Assembly: GCF_048820915.1 (NCBI RefSeq)
Contig: NZ_JBMERR010000014.1
Span: 62,001-126,000 of the forward strand
Reading direction: 5' to 3'
DNA from: Cribrihabitans_A pelagius
GTDB lineage: Bacteria > Pseudomonadota > Alphaproteobacteria > Rhodobacterales > Rhodobacteraceae
DNA length: 64,000 nucleotides
How positions within the stretch are numbered: the first letter of the stretch is position 1; each line of letters starts with the position of its first letter. Positions 57,908 to 64,000 of this stretch are shown piece after piece. A model generated the notes under the pieces. It saw only the letters and a program-made list of their open reading frames with translations, was not told the DNA's origin and did not search any database. The position numbers and the translations under genes are program-made.

Positions 57908-58044
57908 GAACAACGGGTATCACATCACAGAGCCAAAGGGACCGCGGTCTTCGCCGGAGCCTTACCTTGCTTCGAGCTTTGCGGGAAAAGGTGAAGGTCT
58001 GTTTCGACGATTTCGGCGCAACTATTAAGCGTCTGCTTTGGGCT

Positions 58045-59582
58045 TATTCCGTTGAAAAAGCCTGTTCTTCGGCGGCTGTGATGTAGCCTGTCGATAGGGC
58101 GTGCCGTGCGCCTGTCATGCCAGGCGGGCGTTTTGGGGTGAAGGGAGGAGCTTTGCGAGCTTTCTGAGGTTCTGGGCGGTGGCTGCGAGGTGGAATTCGT
58201 CGCGCGCGCCGCATGGGCCGCGCAATCGGAGCCGTCCTAAACCGAGGATGCGTTTCAGGTGGGCGAACAGCATCTCGACCTTCTTTCGGAGCTTGCAGGA
58301 GATCGCGTATTGCGTGGTCTGGGCGATTGCGCGGGCCACGTTGCGAGAGGGCTCATAGATCGAGCGCGTTACTTTGCGCTGCGGCTCCTTGGGGCAGCAC
58401 CGCGGCTTCAGGGCACAGGCCTCACAGTCTGGCTTGCGGGCCCGGTAGCGCAGGGTGCCGTCCTTATTGGCGCCCGATCTGGGCGTCGTGAACGCGCGCC
58501 GGTATTGCTTGAGCTCCTTGCCGCCAGGGCAGATGTAGGCGTCGTTCTCGGCATCGTAGGTGAAGTCGGCCCGTTCAAAGGTGCCGTTCTTGCGTCCGGA
58601 CTTGTCGATCACCGGGATATGCGCGCCGATCCCGCGCTGCCGGTTCAGCCAATCGAGCATTTCGGCCGTGCCGTAAGCTGTATCGGCGATCAGGCGTTCA
58701 GGTATCAGGTCGAAGGTATCGCTCACCCGATCCACCATTGTACGCACGGCACTGACCTCGGCTTGACGGATCGAGCGGGTCGCCTCGACATCGAGGATCA
58801 CGCCATTGTCGGTGTCGATCAGGTAGTTCGTAGAATAGGCAAAATAGGCGGGGCCACCCCGTGCGCCGGTCCATTGCGAGGCTGGGTCGGAATGCGAGGT
58901 GAACATCGGCTTTACCGGGCTGGCTGCGCCGAAGGCTGCATCGTCCAGCGTCGCCAGATACTCCCTGACAGCGCGCGGCGCGTCCTCGGGGGTGATCTTC
59001 TCGGGGGCCCAGTCCGCTTGCGGCGACGAGTTCTGCCGGTTGGCATCGGCCTGGATTAGGCTGGCATCCGCCGTAAAGCGCTGACCACTCGCCAACCCTT
59101 CCTCGATGCAGCGCGCGACAACCGTCTCAAACAGATGCCGCAAGAGATCGCTATCGCGGAACCGACCGTGCCGGTTCTTTGAGAAGGTCGAATGGTCCGG
59201 CACCGGGTCGGTCAGATCGAGGCGGCAGAACCAGCGATAAGCGAGGTTGAGATGCACCTCCTCGCAGAGCCGTCGCTCCGAGCGGATGCCCATCGTGTAA
59301 CCGACCAGGAGCATCCGGATCATCAGTTCCGGATCAACCGACGGCCTGCCGGTTGAACTGTTGAAAGGGGCCAGGTGCCGCCGGATGCCAGACAGGTCGA
59401 CGAACCGATCTATCGCCCGAAGCACGTGATCCTGCGGGACATGATCCTCTATCGAGAACTCGTAGAACAGCGCACCCTGCGCTTCCTGCCGCGGTCCCAT
59501 CATTACCACGCACCTTCGCTTGCCTCGCGGAAAGTGAATCAACACTCAACACCCAAAACAACCCGAGTTTTTCAACAGAATA
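58045..59582 (-). mobile_element. IS1182-family insertion sequence, 1538 bp
   Basis: Inverted ends TATTCCGTTGAAAAAGCC (58045-) and TATTCTGTTGAAAAACTC (inverted, ending 59582) match at 15 of 18. GGCT directly flanks both sides (58041-58044, 59583-59586), a 4-bp target duplication. It holds one intact transposase gene. It inserted only 79 bases beyond the IS66 right end. Confidence 0.85.
58115..59503 (-). CDS. IS1182-family transposase
   Basis: 462 aa from ATG 59503 (MMGPRQEAQGALFYEFSIED). The N-terminal DUF772 domain reads GRPSVDPELMIRMLLVGYTM...RLCEEVHLNLAYRWFCRL and PDHSTFSKNRHGRF. The DDE domain has RFTADASLIQADANR, LIADTAYGTAEML and the C-terminal CEACALKPRCC, KVEMLFAHLKRILGLGRLRL. It is complete. 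Confidence 0.9.
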   Translation of the reverse strand: MMGPRQEAQGALFYEFSIEDHVPQDHVLRAIDRFVDLSGIRRHLAPFNSSTGRPSVDPELMIRMLLVGYTMGIRSERRLCEEVHLNLAYRWFCRLDLTDPVPDHSTFSKNRHGRFRDSDLLRHLFETVVARCIEEGLASGQRFTADASLIQADANRQNSSPQADWAPEKITPEDAPRAVREYLATLDDAAFGAASPVKPMFTSHSDPASQWTGARGGPAYFAYSTNYLIDTDNGVILDVEATRSIRQAEVSAVRTMVDRVSDTFDLIPERLIADTAYGTAEMLDWLNRQRGIGAHIPVIDKSGRKNGTFERADFTYDAENDAYICPGGKELKQYRRAFTTPRSGANKDGTLRYRARKPDCEACALKPRCCPKEPQRKVTRSIYEPSRNVARAIAQTTQYAISCKLRKKVEMLFAHLKRILGLGRLRLRGPCGARDEFHLAATAQNLRKLAKLLPSPQNARLA

Positions 59583-60159
59583 GGCTGCCTGCCGTCATTC
59601 AGACCTGGCGCGGCGAACACCCAGTCGGAGCCCACAGCGGAAGTGTCAAATTTTTTCTGCAAGCGCGCGCAGCACGAAAGCCTGCTGCGCCGCCGCTAAA
59701 TCGTTGCCGTAGTGCGGAAGAAGAAGCAGCCATCCAGGAAGTTCGCAGCAAACCTGCTGCCATGAACCTACAAAACGCGGATGGGGTGGATGGCGTCTGC
59801 TCCCAGCCATCGCGCTTTGCGGCAACGGGTATAAGCTAAAAAAAAAGCGGTGACGCCGATCCTGAATGCTAACTGTGCGTCCACCTAACTGCACGACATC
59901 GGAAGGTGGTTTCGCCTGTCGTACCAGCAAAACCCGCTGTCTTGAGACACAGGCGGATAACGGCCTGCGGCGGAAATCCGCGCTAACTTACGTCAGTGCA
60001 GAGAGGTCTTTAAGCAGATTAGGTGATCCCTGCCGGCCCAGTTCCTGCCGGTTTTCATTCCCGAGTACCACGGAAGCACGGAGAGCCTGCCGGACCCTCT
60101 GTAGGTCCGTCTGCTATTTGCGCGTCTGTTTCTCGGAACGTCCAGGAAAGGACAACCGA
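59583..60159. other. Stretch between IS1182 and the second 62-aa gene
   Basis: No convincing gene. 60058-60160 (GAGTACC, AGCACGGAGAGCCTGCCGGACC, AAAGGACAACCGA) resembles the leader upstream of 48545 and probably holds the promoter of the 62-aa gene. The left part is host sequence once continuous with 57974-58044 and 53950 before the IS insertions. Confidence 0.45.
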
Positions 60160-60348
60160 ATGACACCCGAAACCAATAAACCCTCCCTGACGATGACCTC
60201 AGTCAAGGCCGCCTGCGACAAGGCGCCTGCTGGTCCTAAAAAGGATGCCGCCCTGAAGCATTACCGGGCCGCTGAAAAGGCCCAGACGGCCAAGAAACAT
60301 ACTGATATGATCAAGGAACTCGGCGCAGCGAAGCATGCGCTCGGGTAA
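60160..60348 (+). CDS. Small protein of the 'KHYR' family, copy 2 (62 aa)
   Basis: MTPETNKPSLTMTSVKAACD is followed by KAPAGPKKDAALKHYRAAEK and AQTAKKHTDMIKELGAAKHA. Length, core and start context match the copy at 48357-48545. The body is more basic (Lys-rich) than copy 1. It converges on the Crp remnant at 60402-60555 in the same arrangement as copy 1 with its intact Crp gene. Confidence 0.7.
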   Translation: MTPETNKPSLTMTSVKAACDKAPAGPKKDAALKHYRAAEKAQTAKKHTDMIKELGAAKHALG

Positions 60349-60401
60349 CACTTGGCATTGGACAAATGTGGCGGGCCGTTCGGTGTAGCGCGGCCCATTA
60401 C

Positions 60402-60555
60402 ACTTCAGGGACGGTCTTGCCGGATCGAGATGGGCGAGGTCGAACACCGCCAATGCGAACAGGCGGTCACAATTGCAAATGTCACTTTGCCGGCGCGAAA
60501 TGTGACAAGCCCGCATTCGCGCAGCTGCCGAAAGGCACGGTTCAAGTGAAGGCGA
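60402..60555 (-). pseudogene. Crp/Fnr-type regulator remnant (C-terminal HTH), frameshifted
   Basis: The minus strand reads RLHLNRAFRQLRECGLVTFR then AGKVTF. After a one-base deletion near 60476 it continues CDRLFALAVFDLAHLDPARPSLK in the next frame. The intact gene at 47542-48300 has HVNRVLRQLRESGLVSFRGGHVKF and DRLVALAEFDPAYLDQTGPLLK at the matching place. Only about 50 codons remain and the sensor domain is gone. Confidence 0.75.
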
Positions 60556-60662
60556 CAATCCTTGCACCAGTGAATACTGTTGCCCAGCGGCTTCGCACTG
60601 GGCGGAACCTGTCTGCCACCCAAATACTGAAACTATGGGCCGTTCCGCTGCTCTGGCAGATA

Positions 60663-60857
60663 TTAGCGGCGGCGGCCCGGCGGGCGCACCGACTGCACCA
60701 GAGTTTGCCAAGTACTCGACCCCTTGCAACGCCGGCATATGCGCTCCCCGAAACCTTCACTCCAGAATGGCGCGCGGCAGCGAAGACAAAGGCGCTCTTG
60801 CGGCACATCCTTGAGAGCACGCAGGGGCAGCTCGTCCTGATCGATGAGATCGGTCAT
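60663..60857 (-). CDS. Small two-CxxC (zinc-finger-like) protein, copy 2 (64 aa)
   Basis: From ATG 60857 (MTDLIDQDELPLRALKDVPQ), overlapping the upstream gene's stop by 4 bases. The core ERLCLRCRAPFWSEGFGERI then CRRCKGSSTW has two CxxC pairs, as in 53727-53921. The N-terminal part is acidic and the tail is basic (RPPGRRR). It is last in the minus-strand run that includes hflK and hflC. Confidence 0.75.
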   Translation of the reverse strand: MTDLIDQDELPLRALKDVPQERLCLRCRAPFWSEGFGERICRRCKGSSTWQTLVQSVRPPGRRR

Positions 60858-61165
60858 TGGCCTTCCTCCTCTTCTTCGATCAGCCGCGCAAGATCGCCAA
60901 GAGCGCACTCTATGAGCCGCTGCCGCCTGGCATCCCGAGCGTCGGCGGTTTCGGAATACCGCCGGATCAGATACTGCGCCTTGACCGCTGCCTCATGCCA
61001 GTTAGAGGCCGGTTCGGCGAGAAGCTGCACTTCAAGTTCTTCCTGCCGCAGGCGGAGTTTTCTCTGATCGGCTTCGAAATCCTTAAGGGCATGCCGCCGG
61101 ATATCGGTCGCAATCTGGCCTTCGGCGCTTCGCCTTGCGTCTAAATCCACCGGTTTTTCCGTCAT
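60854..61165 (-). CDS. Hypothetical coiled-coil protein downstream of hflC
   Basis: 103 aa behind GGAGGACAAGGAG. It is almost wholly helical and charged (FEADQRKLRLRQEELEVQLLAE, AAVKAQYLIRRYSETADARD, RRQRLIECALGDLARLIEEEEE). It has no membrane segment or Cys. It overlaps the zinc-finger-like gene (ATGA) and follows hflC by 19 bases, so it is in the same operon. I do not recognise a family. Confidence 0.68.
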   Translation of the reverse strand: MTEKPVDLDARRSAEGQIATDIRRHALKDFEADQRKLRLRQEELEVQLLAEPASNWHEAAVKAQYLIRRYSETADARDARRQRLIECALGDLARLIEEEEEGQ

Positions 61166-61184
61166 CTCCTTGTCCTCCGATACA

Positions 61185-62204
61185 TCAGCGTTCGGCCGCG
61201 GCCGTCAGGCCGGGGGCGGGAGGAGGCGTGCTCCCAGCCGGCTCTCCGGCCTCCATTCCTCTCAGAAACCTGAAAAGTTCGCTGTCCGTTGTCAGAACTA
61301 GCGTCGTTCCCCCTGAAATCATGTCCTTGTAGGCCTGCATTGTCCGGGTGAACGCATAGAATTCGGCTGCTCGGGCGTCGATGTTGTAGGCACCTGCGTA
61401 GATCGCAGCCGCCGAGGCATCAGCTATGCCGCGGATTTCCTCGACGGCGCGATAAGCTTCGGACTGTATCTTGTTCAGGTCGCGAACCCGGTTGCCGCGG
61501 ATCCGCGCGGCTTCGCCATTGCCTTCCGAGAGGAAGCGTTCAGCGATCTGGCGGCGCTCGGAGATCATGCGGTCGTAGATCTTCGGACGCACACTCTCGT
61601 TGTAATTGATCCGCTTGAAGCGGATGTCGAGGAGTTCGATTCCAAAAACGCGAACCTTTTCCGAGGCGGCTGCGAATATCTCCTGTTCCACAAGGGCGCG
61701 CCCCTTCTGGATGGGAACCAGGGAGCCTATGTCCTGTGCGCGTTCCTCATCGGTCAGCAGCGTGTCCCGTAGCGGGATCCGCCCTTTCGTCGTCCGGATG
61801 ATCTCAATCAGCTCATGTTTGGCGACGGCATTACGGGTTTCGCTGCCGAGAATGTCGTCAAGACGGGATTGCGCGCTGCGCTCATCGCGCAGCCGCAGAA
61901 AATATTGCAACGGGTCGGTGATTTTCCAGCGGGCGAACAGATCGACGGATATGTAGAGCTTGTCCTTGGTGGGCATGTCGGAAGGATTGCCATCCCACTC
62001 GAGAACCCGGCGGTCGATCCGGTTGACTTCCTGTACGAAGGGCAGCTTCAGCTTCAAACCGGCCGTTGTTACCGGTTCTCCCACGGGTTTGCCAAATTGG
62101 GTGATAATGGCCTGTTCGACTTCGCCAACTGTGTAGACGGCGTCGGAGGCGATCACGCCGGCAGCAACCGCAATCCCTGCGAAGAGCCCCAATCTGATGT
62201 TCAT
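61185..62204 (-). CDS. hflC: HflC-like SPFH/band 7 membrane protein
   Basis: 339 aa. The N-terminal membrane helix LGLFAGIAVAAGVIASDAVY is followed by the SPFH domain (VGEVEQAIITQFGKPVGEPV...DGNPSDMPTKDKLYISVDLFARWKITDPLQYF). Long helices follow (RQIAERFLSEGNGEAARIRGN). HflC pairs with HflK around FtsH in the inner membrane and modulates proteolysis. The Pro/Ala-rich C-terminal tail is longer than usual. It overlaps hflK by 4 bases. No ftsH is adjacent, and the neighbours differ from the usual housekeeping hflKC locus. This is probably an extra copy. Confidence 0.88.
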   Translation of the reverse strand: MNIRLGLFAGIAVAAGVIASDAVYTVGEVEQAIITQFGKPVGEPVTTAGLKLKLPFVQEVNRIDRRVLEWDGNPSDMPTKDKLYISVDLFARWKITDPLQYFLRLRDERSAQSRLDDILGSETRNAVAKHELIEIIRTTKGRIPLRDTLLTDEERAQDIGSLVPIQKGRALVEQEIFAAASEKVRVFGIELLDIRFKRINYNESVRPKIYDRMISERRQIAERFLSEGNGEAARIRGNRVRDLNKIQSEAYRAVEEIRGIADASAAAIYAGAYNIDARAAEFYAFTRTMQAYKDMISGGTTLVLTTDSELFRFLRGMEAGEPAGSTPPPAPGLTAAAER

Positions 62205-63268
62205 GGCTGATCCTCCTGCGGCCGATCGAGGTTCAGAAGCGGGAGGATGCTCGCCGTCGATCCTTCGACAATGATTTTTGACCGGATGCCGGGCAGAACC
62301 TCCTGGAGGGTTTCTAAGTAAATCCGCCGCCTCGTGACCTCAGGTGCCTTAACGTATTCGGCCAAAAGCGCGGTGAACCGCGCGGCGTCGCCCTCCGCTT
62401 CGTTAATGCGTTTCAGGCGGTAGCCGTCAGCCTCGCGGATCCGCTGATCCTTCTCGCCTTCGGCCAGCGGGATGACCTTATTGTATTCTCGGCGCGCCTC
62501 GTTGATCAGGCGCTCCTTTTCCTGCTGTGCCTGGTTGACCTCATTGAATGACGCCTGAACGGGTCCCGGCGGGTTGATGTTTTTGAGCTGCACCTGGTCG
62601 ATGCTGATACCCATGGCGTATTTCGTGGTCAGAGCCTGCATTTTGAGAAGCGCCTCGCTCTCGATCTCCTGCCGGCCGATGGTGATGACCTCGTCAACCG
62701 TGCGGTCGCCAACGACCTCGCGCATCACGGATTCAGAGACGTAGCGCAAGGTCGCACTTGGTTCCCGCACCTCGAACAGGAATTTCAAGGGGTCAGAGAT
62801 CCGGTACTGCACCACCCATTCCACAAGCGCGGCGTTCAGGTCCCCTGTGACCATTTCGGTTTCACGCCTGCCTTCTGACGGGCTCTGGAAGGGATCACTC
62901 CTGCCCGGAGTCGTGAACCCGAATTCCTGCTTCAGCTGCCGTTTCACCGGCACCAGTGTGGCAATGTCGATGCCAAGCGGGAATTTGAAATGCAGGCCCG
63001 GCGGAACCTCAGCAGTGTATTTGCCAAAACGCTGGACAACTGCGACCGAGTCGCTCGGGACAGTGTAATAGGAAGACCAGGCTGCAACCGCCGCCAAGAC
63101 TATCGCTCCTGCAACCAGAACTTTCTTCAGAGGCGGCCGCCCATCAGGGATCAACCCGCCCAGACGGTCGCGGCCTTGACGAAGAAGTTCGTCAATCTCG
63201 GGCGGATTGCGCTTCTGTTTGCTTTGCCATGGCCCACGGTCTTCCGGGCCGCCGTTCTGGTCGGGCAT
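62201..63268 (-). CDS. hflK: HflK-like SPFH/band 7 membrane protein
   Basis: 355 aa from ATG 63268 (MPDQNGGPEDRGPWQSKQKR) behind AGAGGAAAC; a frame open to 63427 has no homology. A polar, Gly-rich N terminus precedes one membrane helix (VLVAGAIVLAAVAAW, about 50-64). The SPFH domain follows (VPSDSVAVVQRFGKYTAEVPPGLHFKFPLGID...) with YAMGISIDQVQLKNINPP and the helical EGDAARFTALLAEYVKAPEVTRRRIYLETLQEVLPG. It is the partner of HflC. It follows the 'PAGEY' copy-3 gene. Confidence 0.9.
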   Translation of the reverse strand: MPDQNGGPEDRGPWQSKQKRNPPEIDELLRQGRDRLGGLIPDGRPPLKKVLVAGAIVLAAVAAWSSYYTVPSDSVAVVQRFGKYTAEVPPGLHFKFPLGIDIATLVPVKRQLKQEFGFTTPGRSDPFQSPSEGRRETEMVTGDLNAALVEWVVQYRISDPLKFLFEVREPSATLRYVSESVMREVVGDRTVDEVITIGRQEIESEALLKMQALTTKYAMGISIDQVQLKNINPPGPVQASFNEVNQAQQEKERLINEARREYNKVIPLAEGEKDQRIREADGYRLKRINEAEGDAARFTALLAEYVKAPEVTRRRIYLETLQEVLPGIRSKIIVEGSTASILPLLNLDRPQEDQP

Positions 63269-63341
63269 ATTGTTTCCTCTCTTGCTCGCACGGACCGGCA
63301 CCCGGCGCAGGCCTTGGGGGTCGCGGGGGCATCCACGCGTC

Positions 63342-63833
63342 TTATTCCCCCTGTGTTGGCATTCCTTCATTCTCCGCGGCCTGTATCGGATAATTTTCCT
63401 TTGTCGATTTAGCTGGCGGAGCCGCATTCGGCGCCTTTTTGTCCGTCCGGGATGCGTGCCCGCCTGCGTAGAGATGCCGAAGCTGCATCTCGGAAACGCC
63501 GTCGGCCTCCATCACCAGCCGGACCATCGGGTCTGCCAGCATTTCTTCCAGGAAAATTTCGGCCAGATCTTTTCCGGTAAGCTTGTCCGTTGCCAGGGCG
63601 TCATCGAGGTCGGTCAGTGAAACGGTCAAGATTCTCGCCAGCCCGGGGTGGGATGCCCGAGAATGCAGCTTCACCGCTACAGATGCTTTCCAGGCTTCCG
63701 GGCGCAGCTTGTCGGGCGGCGAACACAGTTCTGTTTCAATGTGGTACTCTCCTGCCGGAAGCGTCTCGTCGAAGCCAGGCACATTGAAGGGCCGGGCGAA
63801 TACCGCAATGGACTTTCTGACTAGCGCGTTCAT
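63342..63833 (-). CDS. 'PAGEY' family protein, copy 3 (163 aa)
   Basis: From ATG 63833 (MNALVRKSIAVFARPFNVPG) behind AGAGGA. It continues FDETLPAGEYHIETELCSPP and WKASVAVKLHSRASHPGLARI, then LTVSLTDLDDALATDKLTGKD and EEMLADPMVRLVMEADGVSE, MQLRHLYAGG. It is about 60% identical to 53261-53707 over 120 residues. The tail is polar and disordered. It is upstream of hflK-hflC in the same direction, so it is probably co-transcribed with them. The function is unknown. Confidence 0.75.
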   Translation of the reverse strand: MNALVRKSIAVFARPFNVPGFDETLPAGEYHIETELCSPPDKLRPEAWKASVAVKLHSRASHPGLARILTVSLTDLDDALATDKLTGKDLAEIFLEEMLADPMVRLVMEADGVSEMQLRHLYAGGHASRTDKKAPNAAPPAKSTKENYPIQAAENEGMPTQGE

Positions 63834-63846
63834 GGGAGAAGTCCTC

Positions 63847-63999
63847 TCATCGAAGCGACAAGCGGGCCAAGGCTGCAGCTGCCAGCGCATTGCCCTTGTC
63901 GTGGTAGTCCCCGTGGAATACACCGTCCACCTTGACCTCCCAGATCCCATTCCTTTCCCGGACACGGACGCGCTCCGCTTCCGCGGTGGGACGATAGAG
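63847..63999 (-). CDS. Partial gene at the window edge, C-terminal 50 aa
   Basis: The minus strand reads LYRPTAEAERVRVRERNGIW, then EVKVDGVFHGDYHDKGNALA and AAALARLSLR with TGA at 63847-63849. The pattern GxWxVxxDGxxxGxYxxKxxAxxAA resembles small DUF2188-like proteins. The start lies beyond the window. It ends 13 bases before the 'PAGEY' copy-3 start and could be in the same operon. Confidence 0.5.
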   Translation of the reverse strand, partial: LYRPTAEAERVRVRERNGIWEVKVDGVFHGDYHDKGNALAAAALARLSLR

Positions 64000-64000
64000 C

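Larger units (their letters stand above)
53959..57965 (+). mobile_element. IS66-family element with nested IS481-like insertion
   Basis: The ends are perfect 13-bp inverted repeats GTAAGGCTCCGGC (53959-53971 and, inverted, 57953-57965). CTTGCTTC occurs directly outside on both sides (53951-53958 and 57966-57973), an 8-bp target duplication as expected for IS66. It contains tnpA, tnpB, tnpC and a DUF6429 passenger gene. tnpC is split by the element at 55145-56324. Without it the IS66 would be about 2.82 kb. Confidence 0.93.

Noticed and set aside
1..64000. CRISPR arrays, rRNA or complete tRNA genes
   Set aside because: No regularly spaced repeats or rRNA/tRNA-like sequences were seen apart from the 16-base tRNA end at the recombinase att core.

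Overview
The window looks like a chromosome or large replicon of a marine alphaproteobacterium of the Roseobacter group (Rhodobacterales). The GC content is high. There is a dddP-type DMSP lyase beside a BCCT betaine/DMSP carrier, a trimethylamine-methyltransferase-family gene with a dimethylglycine dehydrogenase, and much insertion-sequence debris. The species cannot be named from the sequence alone.

Layout. (1) 1-8.5 kb: a minus-strand redox/detoxification operon (glutathione S-transferase, SDR, cupin, MdaB-like quinone reductase) faces an HxlR-type regulator and a DehI-type dehalogenase. An HlyD adaptor and two ABC-2 permeases follow without an ATPase gene. The same 19-bp motif lies upstream of both minus-strand operons. 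(2) 8.6-9.4 kb: IS3 and IS110 remnants and a strong hairpin. (3) 9.5-18 kb: a fatty-acid or branched acyl-CoA beta-oxidation locus (acyl-CoA ligase, alpha-methylacyl-CoA racemase, LysR regulator, acyl-CoA dehydrogenase, thiolase, bifunctional FadB/FadJ-like enzyme). (4) 18.2-19.1 kb: a decayed IS6 element. (5) 19.2-25.2 kb: methylated-amine catabolism (MttB family, dimethylglycine dehydrogenase, GlxA/GbdR-like regulator, XRE-cupin regulator), with a long structured leader before mttB. (6) 25.4-26 kb: IS fragments. (7) 26.1-34.4 kb: divergent LysR, then fumarate-lyase, aldehyde dehydrogenase, aldo/keto reductase, dddP and BCCT transporter. (8) 34.5-35.6 kb: IS3, IS110 and LysR fragments.

(9) 35.7-44.4 kb: a mobilizable or integrative element. 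It has a MobV-like relaxase, a hairpin that could belong to oriT, a small ribbon-helix-helix protein with its operator, a GIY-YIG protein with three Cys-rich repeats, a soluble AAA+/M41 (FtsH-like) protease and a large serine recombinase. The recombinase 3' end contains the end of an initiator-tRNA gene, a likely att core. (10) 44.8-47 kb: an IS91-type transposase and a tyrosine recombinase.

(11) 47-64 kb: a region of small, mostly undescribed Rhodobacterales families in duplicated sets. A Crp regulator converges on a 62-aa protein, and a degenerate second copy of this pair lies at 60.2-60.6 kb. A 'PAGEY' family occurs three times and a small two-CxxC zinc-finger-like protein twice. The region also holds an exported six-repeat Cys protein, a DUF1611 plus ornithine/alanine-racemase pair and an extra hflK-hflC pair. 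It is interrupted by an IS66 (8-bp target duplication) that carries a nested IS481-like element (7-bp duplication), and by an IS1182 (4-bp duplication). No rRNA, tRNA or CRISPR array was recognised.
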